Made by a program: the position numbers and the translations under genes. From NCBI GenBank assembly GCA_021300195.1, contig JAJTIE010000005.1:124001-188000 (forward strand): 64,000 nt of DNA, in the 5' to 3' direction. This document shows positions 43,665 to 53,500 of the stretch, piece by piece; within the stretch, counting starts at the first letter, position 1; each line of letters opens with the position of its first letter. Source of the DNA: Bacteroidota bacterium. Its GTDB lineage: Bacteria > Bacteroidota > Bacteroidia > J057 > JAJTIE01. The notes under the pieces are model-generated. The model was not told the origin of the DNA and made no database searches. It saw only the letters and a list, made by a program, of their open reading frames with translations.

Positions 43665-45614
43665 CTACGCCTCGCTGGCGGGCTCGGCTTCGGGCGATGT
43701 TTCGATCAGCTCGGGTTTTTCCTCCTCGCTGGCAAAGGGGCGCTTGCCCAGCAGGCGCTCCAGGTCGTCTATCAGGATTACCTCTTTCTCCAGCAGGGCC
43801 TGCGCCACAGCCTCCAGCTGGCTGCGGTGCCGCGTTAGCAGGTCCAGTGCCCGCTGGTAGGCACCGTCTATCATCTCGCGCACCACGCGGTCTATGGTCT
43901 CGGCCAGGTTCTCGCTATAGGGCTTGGTAAAGGTCATCTCGCCCTCGTCTCGGGTAAAGCTCAGGTTGCCCACCTCATCGCTCATGCCATATACGGTAAC
44001 CATGGAGTAGGCCATGCGGGTAATGCGTTCCAGGTCGTTTTGTGCGCCGGTAGAGATCTTGCCGAATACCAGCTCCTCGGCCGCGCGGCCACCCAGGGTT
44101 ACGCATATCTTGTCCAGCAGCTGGTCGGTATTGTTCAGGTACTCCTCCTTGGGCAGGTACTGCGCGTAGCCCAGGGCAGCAATGCCGCGTGGAATGATGC
44201 TCACCTTTACCAGTGCCTCGGCATGCTCCAGAAACCAACCGGCTACGGCGTGGCCGGCTTCGTGGTAGGCTATTACCTTCTTCTCGCGCGGCGAGATAAT
44301 CTTGTTCTTCTTTTCCAGTCCGCCAATGATTCGGTCGATGGCATCCTGAAAGTCTTGCATATCCACGGCCTCCTTGTTTTTGCGGGCAGCAATCAGGGCG
44401 GCCTCGTTGCACACATTCATGATATCTGCCCCCACAAAGCCGGGCGTTTGCTGCGCCAGTCGCTCTACCTGTATGCCGGTACCTTTCACAATTTTTTTCA
44501 GGTGGACCTTGAATATGGCCTCACGCTCTTTCAGATCGGGCCGGTCTACGCCGATTACGCGGTCAAAGCGGCCTGGGCGCAGCAGGGCGGTGTCCAGCAC
44601 ATCGGGCCGGTTGGTGGCTGCCATCAGGATGACGCCTTGGTCGGTATTGAAGCCGTCCATCTCCACCAGGATCTGGTTCAGAGTATTCTCGCGCTCGTCA
44701 TTGCCGCCCGTAATGTTGGCCCTGCCACGGCTACGCCCTACGGCATCTATTTCGTCTATAAAGATGATACAGGGGGCTTTTTCCTTGGCTTGCTTGAAGA
44801 GGTCGCGCACACGGGCTGCCCCTACGCCTACAAACATTTCTACAAAATCAGATCCACTCAGGCTGAAGAAGGGCACCCCCGCCTCGCCTGCTACAGCCTT
44901 GGCCAGCAGCGTCTTGCCCGTACCGGGAGGGCCCACCAGGAGTACGCCCTTGGGGATGTGGCCGCCCAGTTTGGTAAACTTGCTGGGGTTGCGCAGAAAC
45001 TCTACCACCTCCTCCACCTCGGTTTTGGCTTCTTCCAGGCCAGCTACGTCGCTGAAGGTAACCTTTACCCGGTTTTCCTTGTCGAAGAGCGAGGCCTTGC
45101 TCTTGCCGATATTGAAGATCTGCGAGCCGCCCATGCCCCCCCCTACGCGCCGCATCAGGAACATCCAGATGGCGATGATGATAAAGATGGGGATGAGGAT
45201 TTGCAGAAAGGGGGTAATGTAGTCCTTCTCCTCTATGTTCCGGAAGGGTACATTCTTGTCTCGCAGTTTGGCAAAAAAGCCATCATCGTTCCGGCTTAGC
45301 TGATAGGTGTACTGTGGGCCACCATCCGAGCCGGAAAATAGGCCGGGCTTTTGGTCGGTGCCTTTACCACTGGCCTGCTCTTTACGGGCTTCTTCGGTCA
45401 GGAAGACCTCTACCCGCTCGTTGTTCACAATCCGGATGTGGTCTACTTTTTCTGCATTTACCAGGCTCCAGAACTTCTGGTCGTCTATCTGCTGGCCGGC
45501 CTGGCGGTCGGGTAGCACAAAGAAGACGACAAGGATGAGCATGAAGATGATGCCGTATATCCAGTAAAGGTTATTGCTGCCGCCCCGCTTGCGGGGGTTT
45601 TGGTCCTGGGCCAT
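43665..45614 (-). CDS. ftsH: ATP-dependent zinc metalloprotease FtsH
   Basis: FtsH is a membrane-anchored AAA protease that removes damaged membrane proteins and some regulators. The 649 residues have two membrane helices (17-36 and 131-153) flanking a periplasmic domain. The AAA core has Walker A GPPGTGKT (228-235), Walker B IIFIDEID and the second region of homology at about 321-350. The protease site is HEAGH at 451-455. The C-terminus is acidic. It is first in the ftsH-lpxH-propeller-prfA run. No clear TAnnTTTG promoter was found in the 148 bases upstream. Confidence 0.97.
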   Translation of the reverse strand: MAQDQNPRKRGGSNNLYWIYGIIFMLILVVFFVLPDRQAGQQIDDQKFWSLVNAEKVDHIRIVNNERVEVFLTEEARKEQASGKGTDQKPGLFSGSDGGPQYTYQLSRNDDGFFAKLRDKNVPFRNIEEKDYITPFLQILIPIFIIIAIWMFLMRRVGGGMGGSQIFNIGKSKASLFDKENRVKVTFSDVAGLEEAKTEVEEVVEFLRNPSKFTKLGGHIPKGVLLVGPPGTGKTLLAKAVAGEAGVPFFSLSGSDFVEMFVGVGAARVRDLFKQAKEKAPCIIFIDEIDAVGRSRGRANITGGNDERENTLNQILVEMDGFNTDQGVILMAATNRPDVLDTALLRPGRFDRVIGVDRPDLKEREAIFKVHLKKIVKGTGIQVERLAQQTPGFVGADIMNVCNEAALIAARKNKEAVDMQDFQDAIDRIIGGLEKKNKIISPREKKVIAYHEAGHAVAGWFLEHAEALVKVSIIPRGIAALGYAQYLPKEEYLNNTDQLLDKICVTLGGRAAEELVFGKISTGAQNDLERITRMAYSMVTVYGMSDEVGNLSFTRDEGEMTFTKPYSENLAETIDRVVREMIDGAYQRALDLLTRHRSQLEAVAQALLEKEVILIDDLERLLGKRPFASEEEKPELIETSPEAEPASEA

Positions 45615-45762
45615 GTGTGTTGTGTACTAATGGTAAAGCGAATGGGGCCGCAAAAAGCATGCCTTGTACACAGGCACCAGCTTTGGCAGCCGGGTACCTG
45701 CAAATTTGGCAGTAAGCTACGAGAAAAAGCGCAATTATACGGGCCTGCCGGCAAAGTTTTGG

Positions 45763-46671
45763 CTAGGCCATGGCCTGCAGCTGGCGCTGGATGACGGCCA
45801 AGCCCTGGGCCAGCGTATGGGGTCTGTAGTCCAGCTCCGTCTGTGCTTTCAGGATGATCATGCCTGTCTGGGGGGGGCGCCTGGCGGGTTGGTTCAGGGT
45901 GGTGCTATCGGTGGGTACCATCAGGGTGGTATCCAGGCCGAAGAATTGTGCCGTTTGCTGGGCTATCTCCCACACATTCAGGATATCGGGACCTGCCAGG
46001 TGGTAGATGCCGGTTTTCTCGCGCATCAGCACGGCTATCACGCCGTCTGCCAGGTCCTCGGCCAGGGTAGGGCTGCGCACCTGGTCGTTTATCACCCGGA
46101 TCTGCTGGCCGGCCTCCAGGCTTTTCTTCACCCACAGGATGATGTTGCTCCGGCTTAGGTCTGGCAGCACGCCATACACCAGGGCAGTGCGCAGGATGGC
46201 CGCACGTACGCCCACCTCTTGTATGCGCTCCTCGGCCAGCCACTTGCTGTGGCCATAGGTGCTCAGGGGGTTGGCTGTGGCGCGCTCGTCATAGGGGCTT
46301 TCCTCCCCGTCAAATATGAAGTCGGTACTGATGTGGATCAGGCGGGCATCCAGCTCCAGGCACAGCTGGGCCAGCTCCTCCACCGCCTGGGCATTCACGC
46401 GGTGGCACAGCTGCTGCTCCTTTTCGCAGGCATCCACGTTGGTTATGGCAGCGCAGTTGATCAGCTCTGTGGGCCCAAAGTCGCGCACCACCTGGCTCAT
46501 CTGCACCGCATTGTTCAGGTCCATCTGTGCATAGGCGTAGTCCCCTTGCAGCTTATGGCTTTCATCCTCCCCTGTGGCCAGCAAGCTTAGGCCCGTTCTG
46601 CCCTGCAGCTTGGCCACCAGCTTCTGGCCTAGTAGCCCATTTGCGCCCGTTATCAGTACTCGTCTTTCCAT
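45763..46671 (-). CDS. RmlD-like dTDP-sugar reductase (SDR family)
   Basis: The 302-residue protein is an extended short-chain dehydrogenase of the dTDP-4-dehydrorhamnose reductase type. It has the Rossmann motif VLITGANGLLGQKL, the STDFIFDGEESPYDE segment typical of RmlD, and the catalytic YGHSK. It probably reduces a dTDP-linked 4-keto sugar for rhamnose in surface polysaccharide, although related enzymes have other substrates. No rmlA, rmlB or rmlC gene is near. Its promoter contains a nine-G tract between the -33 and -7 elements, and its own 3' part holds a run of eight C. The ATG at 46671 is preferred over one at 46686, which lies beyond the -7 element. Confidence 0.88.
   Translation of the reverse strand: MERRVLITGANGLLGQKLVAKLQGRTGLSLLATGEDESHKLQGDYAYAQMDLNNAVQMSQVVRDFGPTELINCAAITNVDACEKEQQLCHRVNAQAVEELAQLCLELDARLIHISTDFIFDGEESPYDERATANPLSTYGHSKWLAEERIQEVGVRAAILRTALVYGVLPDLSRSNIILWVKKSLEAGQQIRVINDQVRSPTLAEDLADGVIAVLMREKTGIYHLAGPDILNVWEIAQQTAQFFGLDTTLMVPTDSTTLNQPARRPPQTGMIILKAQTELDYRPHTLAQGLAVIQRQLQAMA
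45870..45877 (-). repeat. Eight-base homopolymer inside the RmlD-like gene
   Basis: Eight G on the given strand (eight C in the gene) encode part of ARRPPQTG near residue 267. A slip of one base would replace the last 35 residues or so. Confidence 0.85.
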
Positions 46672-46675
46672 CCTG

Positions 46676-46709
46676 CAAACATACAAAAAGCCCCCCCCCT
46701 GCTTACAAA
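46676..46709 (-). promoter_or_regulatory. Promoter of the RmlD-like gene with a nine-G spacer tract
   Basis: Read leftward: TTTG, a 22-base spacer made of TAAGCA, nine G and CTTTTTG, then TATGTTTG, CAGG and the ATG. The elements match the Bacteroidota promoter. The homopolymer (46691-46699) lies wholly between them, so its length sets their spacing. Confidence 0.65.
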
Positions 46710-46748
46710 TGGCTAACCTGCTACAGGCAGGTGCCTTGGGCAGGGCAT

Positions 46749-46783
46749 AAAAAAAGCGGGCTCGAATGCGGCCCGCTTTTTTT
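46749..46783. terminator. Bidirectional terminator
   Basis: A perfect thirteen-base-pair stem (seven A with GCGGGC, paired with GCCCGC and seven T) surrounds a nine-base loop. It lies 20 bases after the barrel gene stop and about 80 bases upstream of the RmlD-like start, insulating both. Confidence 0.9.
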
Positions 46784-46801
46784 AAGATTATCCGGATAGA
46801 C

Positions 46802-47590
46802 CTAGAAGAAGAAGCTCAGCTTCAGGTTGCCATTGGCAGTGCCAAAGCTGGTGTAGCCTGTGTTGGTGTCTACACCGAAGGTGGTAGATCCGCCTGTGTC
46901 TACAGTAGTAGAAGTGCCACCAGCCGGAGTGGTAGTGATCTCGCCGTCACCTGTGCTAGAAAGGAACAGACCCCAGCCCAGTTCGCCACCGATGGCTACC
47001 TTGGGCGCGAAGAAGTATTCCACACCTACAAAGGCATTTGCACCAACAGTGAGGGTAGTGCCCTCTTTGGTCTCTACCTCGTTCACGCCTGCCACCGTTG
47101 TGCTGGCAGTTTGATTGATCGTTTTACTGCCCTGTATGCCCAGCACCACTTCGCCACCGTAGTAGCCTTGGAAACGGCCATAGTTGCCACGACGAAACTC
47201 CACGCCACCGCTCAGGAAAACATTATAGCCAGACTCTTCATCTTTCTCCTCAACGTTGTTATTTACCGCGTTGGTTACGTAGTTGCTCTCGGTATTGCTG
47301 CCGAATCCGATACGCAGTCCACCACGGATGGCCATGGTCTCGCTCATGAAATAGCGACCTTGTACCATTTGCCAGCCGTTCAGGAAGTCAAAGCGGGCAT
47401 TGCTAGAAGAGGAACCAGCAGTAGAGCCTACAAACTTGCCAACGTAGTCCAAGAAGGGGTTAGCACTAACACTCAGGCTAAAGTCTCCGGCCTCGGGCAG
47501 GATGTTGATGCCCCGCTTAGAGGTCATGTCTTGTGCACTGGCAGCACCTGCAAAAACGAGGGCTACCATCATCAGGGTAAATTTTTTCAT
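46802..47590 (-). CDS. Outer membrane beta-barrel protein
   Basis: The 262-residue protein has a signal peptide (MKKFTLMMVALVFAGAASAQ) and alternating strands ending in GNLKLSFFF, a classic barrel C-terminus with a final phenylalanine. Internal sequence such as RYFMSETMAIRGGLRIGFGS and FVGVEYFFAPKVAIGGELGW fits eight or more strands with short turns. The long loops are rich in threonine, serine and glycine. I see no specific family; a porin-like or adhesin-like role is possible. The ATG at 47590 is chosen because the signal peptide starts there. It has its own promoter and terminator. Confidence 0.85.
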   Translation of the reverse strand: MKKFTLMMVALVFAGAASAQDMTSKRGINILPEAGDFSLSVSANPFLDYVGKFVGSTAGSSSSNARFDFLNGWQMVQGRYFMSETMAIRGGLRIGFGSNTESNYVTNAVNNNVEEKDEESGYNVFLSGGVEFRRGNYGRFQGYYGGEVVLGIQGSKTINQTASTTVAGVNEVETKEGTTLTVGANAFVGVEYFFAPKVAIGGELGWGLFLSSTGDGEITTTPAGGTSTTVDTGGSTTFGVDTNTGYTSFGTANGNLKLSFFF

Positions 47591-47627
47591 GGTTTTGGTA
47601 TTTGATGAACAAATTAGGTTTGATGGC

Positions 47628-47656
47628 CAAAAGTTAGAATTTTTTGTGAAGGTCAA
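47628..47656 (-). promoter_or_regulatory. Candidate promoter of the barrel gene
   Basis: Read leftward it is TTG, 17 bases, then TAACTTTTG, one base longer than TAnnTTTG. It gives a leader of about 35 bases and lies in the divergent gap to the prenyltransferase gene. Confidence 0.4.
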
Positions 47657-47823
47657 TCTTTTTGTGAAGTATTTTTTGGCCTCTTGTCCTTTACCCTCCA
47701 TCAGGTTGGTTTAAAGATATGCAGCGTTTCCGGTCATTTATCCCCAAATTTGCCGCTACCGGGGCGTCAGGCAGGTCCGGGCAGAATGAAACAGGAGCGT
47801 TTTTGGGATTCGAGAAAAACTGT

Positions 47824-48696
47824 ATGCAGAGCACCACACCCCGCGTAGCCGATTTTTTTTCGCTGGTTAAAATCAGTCATACCATTTTTGCCCTACCCTT
47901 TGCCATTCTGGGCTTTGCCCTGGGCTGGATGCATGCGGAGGCACATGAGTGGTGGGATTTTCCGCTCATCCTGCTGTGCATGGTTACGGCCCGGAATGCC
48001 GCCATGGGCTTTAACCGCTGGGCCGACCGCCGGTACGACCGGCAGAATGCCCGCACTGCCCAGCGCGAGATCCCCGCAGGCAAGATTTCGGGACGGGCTG
48101 CCCTGGCCTTTGTGGGGGCAAATTGCGTCGTCTTTATTATGGCCACTTACCCCCTGAATGCCAGCAGGCTGTGCTTTTACCTGAGCCCGGTGGCGCTGCT
48201 GGTCATCCTGGGGTACAGCTACACCAAGCGTTTTACCTCCCTTTGCCATTTTGTGCTGGGGCTGGGTCTGGGTCTGGCACCGGTGGGGGCCTACCTGGCT
48301 GTTACCGGCAGTTTTTCTGCTCCCATTATTTGCCTGGGGCTGGCGGTGCTGTGCTGGACAGCGGGTTTCGACACCATCTATGCCCTGCAGGACGACCAGT
48401 TTGACCGCCAGCAGGGGCTACACAGCCTGCCCGTGGCGCTGGGCCGGCGTGGTGCCCTGGTGCTGTCTGTACTGCTGCATGTGCTGTGCGCAGGGCTTAT
48501 TGCCCTGGTGGGCTACCAGCTGGCTATGGGGGGGCTCTACTGGCTGGGTGCGGCCCTGTTTGGTGGCATCCTGGTGTATCAGCACCTGCTGGTAAAGCCC
48601 CACGACCTGAGCCGCGTGAACCTTGCCTTCTTCACCACCAATGGCATAGGCTCCATTGTGTTTTGCACCCTGGCCATTGCAGACCTTTTGGCATGA
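47824..48696 (+). CDS. UbiA family prenyltransferase (quinone biosynthesis type)
   Basis: The 290-residue membrane protein attaches a polyprenyl chain to an aromatic acceptor. The two aspartate-rich motifs are NRWADRRYDRQNARTAQRE (near 60-80) and DTIYALQDDQFDRQQG (near 185-200), between eight or nine helices. The sequence resembles the putative 4-hydroxybenzoate-type subgroup that also includes the futalosine-pathway enzyme MqnP, so menaquinone or a related quinone is the likely product; the exact substrate is not clear. The start at 47824 (MQSTTPRVADFFSL) gives the family N-terminus. A secreted unknown follows 50 bases later. Confidence 0.88.
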   Translation: MQSTTPRVADFFSLVKISHTIFALPFAILGFALGWMHAEAHEWWDFPLILLCMVTARNAAMGFNRWADRRYDRQNARTAQREIPAGKISGRAALAFVGANCVVFIMATYPLNASRLCFYLSPVALLVILGYSYTKRFTSLCHFVLGLGLGLAPVGAYLAVTGSFSAPIICLGLAVLCWTAGFDTIYALQDDQFDRQQGLHSLPVALGRRGALVLSVLLHVLCAGLIALVGYQLAMGGLYWLGAALFGGILVYQHLLVKPHDLSRVNLAFFTTNGIGSIVFCTLAIADLLA

Positions 48697-48746
48697 TATT
48701 CGCTTGCAGAGGTTCCAATAGTTAGTACTAAAGTTCCTTATCTCCC

Positions 48747-49337
48747 ATGCACGCCCTTTTTTTCCGTCCGTTCCTGGCCGTTGGCCTGTGTATCCTGGGT
48801 CTGTTGCCCACTCAGCCTGCGGTTGCCCAAACGGTGGTGCAGTTCTACACCGATCCGCCAGCAGAAAGCGCCCTGGCCGACTGGGTGCCGACAAAAAAAG
48901 ACCAGGCCGAAAGCTGGCTGACAGAGCGCAATACCCTGGGGGGCTACCTGCGCGCCGAAGCACCCGATGGCGAGGCCACGCTGGAGGTGGCCAAGTTTCT
49001 GAAAAAGAACAATAATGCGGTCTTTGTCGTCAGCATCCTCCGCTGCCAGCCCGGGTGCGAGCAGACGCTGGAGTTTTGGCAGGGCTACAACAACGGGAAG
49101 CAGTGGCGGCGAATGGATGAGTACCTGATAGACCTGCTGGGCCCCGAGCAGCTGCAGGACCTGCTGCGTGCCGCGGGCTACTCCGTTTCGCTGGCCGAGC
49201 TGGCCGAGCACCCGGTCATCTACCAGTTGCCCAAGGGGGGCACCAGCCTGGGTGTACGCATAGTGGGATTTAATGAAGAGGAACCGATAGCATACCTCGA
49301 CTTTGTGCGAGACAAGTTTCAGCTACGGGCAGAATAA
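48747..49337 (+). CDS. Secreted protein of unknown function
   Basis: The 196-residue protein has a signal peptide ending QPAVAQ (about residue 28) and a small mixed domain. FVVSILRCQPGCEQTL holds two cysteines likely to pair. The region AGYSVSLAELAEHPVIYQLPKGG and the final IAYLDFVRDKFQL look like a compact alpha-beta fold. I do not recognise a family. It may be transcribed with the prenyltransferase gene. TTG and TACTAAAG 19 bases apart upstream are only a weak promoter match. Confidence 0.75.
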   Translation: MHALFFRPFLAVGLCILGLLPTQPAVAQTVVQFYTDPPAESALADWVPTKKDQAESWLTERNTLGGYLRAEAPDGEATLEVAKFLKKNNNAVFVVSILRCQPGCEQTLEFWQGYNNGKQWRRMDEYLIDLLGPEQLQDLLRAAGYSVSLAELAEHPVIYQLPKGGTSLGVRIVGFNEEEPIAYLDFVRDKFQLRAE

Positions 49338-49406
49338 GCGAAGTCTGCAAAAAACGCCCCGCCAAATGATGCAAATCCTGGCTGCACAAAAACCCACTGT
49401 GTGCCC

Positions 49407-50354
49407 TTAAGCCTGCTCAAACAGGCTGTCTACAAAGGCAGCGGGCTCAAAGCGTTGCAGGTCTTCCATCCCTTCGCCTACGCCTATGTAGCGTACCGGT
49501 ATCTGAAACTGATCGCTGATGCCAATCACTACCCCGCCCTTGGCCGTTCCGTCCAGCTTGGTGATAGCCAGTGCACTCACCTCGGTGGCCTCGGTAAACT
49601 CGCGTGCCTGTGCCAGGGCATTCTGGCCGGTGCTGCCATCTAGCACCAGTAGCACCTCGTGCGGGGCACCCGGCACGTGCCGGGCGATGGTACGCTTTAT
49701 CTTGCCCAGCTCATCCATCAGGTGTTTCTTGTTGTGCAGGCGCCCGGCTGTGTCTATTATTAGCACATCCACCCCTGCCTGCACGGCGGCCTGTGTGGCT
49801 TCGTAGGCTACGCTGGCAGGGTCGGCCCCCATGCCCTTGTCTACCACGGGCACGCCCACCCGCTCGCCCCATATCTTCAGCTGGTCTACGGCTGCAGCCC
49901 GGAAGGTGTCTGCCGCGCCCAGCATCACACGGTTTCCGGCAGCCTTGAACTGGTAGGCCAGTTTGCCAATGGTGGTTGTCTTGCCCACCCCGTTCACTCC
50001 CACTACCATCAGCACATAGGGGCGCTTGTCTGGCTCGATGGGGTCAAAGGTCTTGTCATTCCGCACCAGCAGGCCGGCTATCTCTTCGCGCAGCAGGGCA
50101 TCTATCTCGGCCGTGGTGGCCCGCTCCTTTGCGGCTCGTTTCTGTATGCGTTCAATAATCTTCAGCGTGGTATCCAGCCCCACATCACTCAGCATCAGGA
50201 TCTCTTCCAGCTCATCCAGCGCGGCGGCATCTATCGGGCTTTTCCGGCCCAGCAGCCCGGCCAGCCGGCCCAGCAGCCCACGGCGTGTGGGGCTAAGGCC
50301 CGCGTGCAGCGATTCGTTCTTTTTCCCCCGCTTAAATACATCAAATAGGCCCAT
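49407..50354 (-). CDS. ftsY: Signal recognition particle receptor FtsY
   Basis: FtsY is the membrane-associated GTPase that receives ribosomes carrying membrane proteins from the signal recognition particle. The 315 residues begin with a short basic segment (MGLFDVFKRGKKN) and a helical N domain. The GTPase motifs follow: GVNGVGKTTTIGKL, DTFRAAAVDQL, DTAGRLHNKKHL and TKLDGTAKGG. Length fits the short Bacteroidota form without an acidic A domain. The ATG at 50354 is four bases after TATCTTTG. It is divergent from porU and convergent with the gene at 48747. Confidence 0.96.
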   Translation of the reverse strand: MGLFDVFKRGKKNESLHAGLSPTRRGLLGRLAGLLGRKSPIDAAALDELEEILMLSDVGLDTTLKIIERIQKRAAKERATTAEIDALLREEIAGLLVRNDKTFDPIEPDKRPYVLMVVGVNGVGKTTTIGKLAYQFKAAGNRVMLGAADTFRAAAVDQLKIWGERVGVPVVDKGMGADPASVAYEATQAAVQAGVDVLIIDTAGRLHNKKHLMDELGKIKRTIARHVPGAPHEVLLVLDGSTGQNALAQAREFTEATEVSALAITKLDGTAKGGVVIGISDQFQIPVRYIGVGEGMEDLQRFEPAAFVDSLFEQA

Positions 50355-50358
50355 TGGG

Positions 50359-50366
50359 CAAAGATA
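50359..50366 (-). promoter_or_regulatory. -7 promoter element of ftsY, leaderless position
   Basis: Read leftward it is TATCTTTG followed by CCCA and the ftsY ATG, a four-base gap. Confidence 0.65.
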
Positions 50367-50596
50367 GCGACAAAACACAGATCCTTGAGGAGCGGGCGTT
50401 GCATAAAGCACGTGCTACAGGCAGCCGGACCGCGCTGGGCCGTACGTTATCCCTGGCTTCACACGCCCTTCACACAAGCGGCCTGAATAGACCGTTCAAA
50501 CCCGAATAGGCGCAAATGGAACTAAAATTTGGCGGACAGACAACATTTTTACTTCTTTGGTGGTTAGCTTGCTGTATGCAGAAGTCGTGTAGCAAA

Positions 50597-53500
50597 ATGA
50601 GAGATACCCTGGCAAGTTCCTGGTTCTACCGCCTGGCCTTTGTGGGCGTGGTCCTTTTGTTGATTCTGCCCGTATGGCTGAGCGCACAGTCTGTAGAGCG
50701 TAGTTTTGTGCCCAAGTGGACAGATGCCCGCTACGTACACCCCTTTATGGAGCCAACCTACACGGTGCCAGCCCCGGCTTTTGAGGGCTGTGTGTACGAT
50801 GAACGCATATATAATCTACCCTACCAAGCCCTACAGGTTCTGCATCCAGGCACAGCACACGCCACCTATGGGCTGCTGACTACCAGCCAGATGGAAGAAA
50901 CCGAGAGCCTGGAATTTTTTGATGCCCTGGCGCAGGTGGCAGATGTGGATGCCCTCTTCCGGGGTAGCGAGTGGTACCCGGCTAGTCCGATGCAGCACAT
51001 ACCACTACAGCAGGGGGGTCAGGCCCTTTCGGTGCTGCACCTTTATCCCATCCAGCTGCACCGCTCGGGCACCCGGATCCGCACCTGGCGAGCCCTGCAT
51101 TACAGCGAGCTGGCCCCTGCCGCTGCTGTGGCCACCACGCAGCAGGCACTGGGCAAAACGCAAAACACCCCCACCAGCAAGCTGGCTACCGGGGTGTGGC
51201 ACCAGCTAGCTATTAGCGAAACAGGCATCTACAAGATAGACAAGGCCTTCCTGGAGGGGATGGGCATCTCCACGGCTGGGCTAGATCCCCGCAACCTGCA
51301 GCTGTATGGCAAAGGCGGCGGCATGCTACCCCAGCAGAACAGCGCCTTCCGGCACGACGACCTGCCCGAGGTGGCCATCCAGGTGGTGGGTGAGGCCGAC
51401 GGGGTGTGGAACGATGGAGACTACCTGCTCTTCTACGGCCTGGGGCCCCATGTGCTGGTGTACGACTCGCTGGACAAGCGTATGCGACAGCAGAACCACC
51501 TGTACACAGACCGGACCCACTACTACCTGACCGTGGGGCAAAGCGCGGGCAAGCGGATAAGCCTGCAGCCTGCTGCCACTACGGCAGACAGTGTGGTGAG
51601 CCGGCTGCGACACCTGGCCTACTGGAACCTGGATCAGCACAACCTGAACGAGAGTGGCCGACTGTGGTTTGGCCAAGAGTTCCGGGGCAGCAGCCTTAGC
51701 TTTACCTTTAGCCTGGCTACCCCCGGTGCCGTGCCCAATGGCCAGCACCGGCTGTACGCCCGCGTGGCTGGCCGGAGTGACAATGCCACCACCTTCCAGC
51801 TGGGCGAAGGCAGCAGCAGCCTGGGCAGCATTGGCTGCCAGCCCGTAAACACGGGCTGTAGCTATTGCGACCGTGCCGATATCCGCGAGAACGTGTGGGC
51901 CCTGGGGGGCGACAGGCTGCAAGACGGTGCCCAGGTCTCTGTTAGCTATTCGGGCGGACAGAATACCCAGGGCTGGCTGGACTACCTGAATGTAGACTAT
52001 GAGCGGAGCCTATCGCTGGATGTACCTTTCTTCCAGGGCTTTATTCCCATTGGCCGGGCGCGTACATTGGGCCTGGACTTTGCAGGCGGCACGGCCCAGC
52101 ACCAGCTGTGGCTGGTGAATGACCCCACCACACCGGCAGCCCTGGACTACCAGCTGAGCGGCAGCACCCTCAGCACTCGTCTAACCGCTAGCCAGAGCCC
52201 CTGGCTGGTAGCCTTTACCCCTGCTGCCCACCAGCTGCCGCAGTATGTGGGCACGGTGGCAAACCAGAACCTGCACGGCCTGCCCCAGGCCGAGTACCTG
52301 ATTATATCCGACCCCGACTTTGTACCCGCTGCCCAGCGCCTGGGCCAGTGGCACCAGCAGCACGATGGCCTGAGGTTCCATGTGGTTAGCCCGGGGCAGA
52401 TTTACCAGGAATTCAGCAGCGGAATGCCCGACATTACCGCCCTGCGAGACTTTATCCGCATGTTCTGGCTACGGGCAGGCAGCAATGCCGCCGAGCGCCC
52501 CAGGTATGTACTACTCTTTGGCGATGCCAGCTACGACTACAAGGGCTACGAAACACAGCCCAGCCGCGTGCCCGCCTACCAGGCCCGCGAGAGTAATTTT
52601 CCCCCCAGTGCCTTTGTGTCCGACGACTTTTATGCCTTTATGGATGCAAACGAAGGCCTTTGGGGCGAAGGCAATGCGGAGGACTGGCAGGACCGGGTGC
52701 GCCAGACCCATACCATGGACCTAGCCGTGGGCCGCCTACCTGTAAACAGTGTGGCCGAAGCCGAGGCAATGGTAGACAAAATCATCGGGTATGGTACCCG
52801 GGGCCGGCAAGACGACCCCTGGAAAAACCGGATCCTCTTTGTTGGTGATGTGTATCGAGACGAATGTAACCACCACACCGAGGCCGATAACCTGGCCAAA
52901 AACACCGTGGCTACCGAGGCCCCCTGCATGGTTGCCCAAAAGGTGTATCTGGATGCCTACCCCAGTGTGAATGGGGCCGATGGTGTGCAATATCCCATTG
53001 CACAGCAGCAGATGATAGACCGCATAAACCGAGGTGCCCTGGTGGTGAACTATACGGGCCACGGGGGCGAGGATGGATTGTCGAACTCGCGCATCCTGGA
53101 GCTGAACGACATCAGCAACCTGCAAAATGAGGGACGAGAAGCCATCTGGATAACTGCCACCTGCGACTTTGGCCGCTGCGATGTGCCCAGCTTCCCCTCT
53201 GGAGCCGAGCGCTTGCTGCTGAAAAGCAAGGGCGGAGCAATTGCCCTGATTACCTCTACCCGCGAGGTGTTTAGCGCGGGCAACTTTGTGTTTAACCAGA
53301 ATACATACCAGCACTTCTTTGACCGAACAGCGGATGGCAGCCGGTACCTGACACTGGGCGAGGTGATGCAGCAGGCCAAAAACGCCTCCTGGAGCTCCTA
53401 CGAGATCAATACCCGCAACTTCATGCTGATGGGCGATCCCGCCATGCGCATTGGCCTGCCTGAGTATGAGGCTGTGATTACCGAGATAAATGGGCAAGCC

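Noticed and set aside
44040-45299. Open frame opposite ftsH (419 codons)
   Set aside because: Antisense shadow of ftsH with no recognisable domain.
50516-50596. Longer porU with start at 50516
   Set aside because: The extra 27 residues precede a good signal peptide, and the likely promoter region lies inside them.
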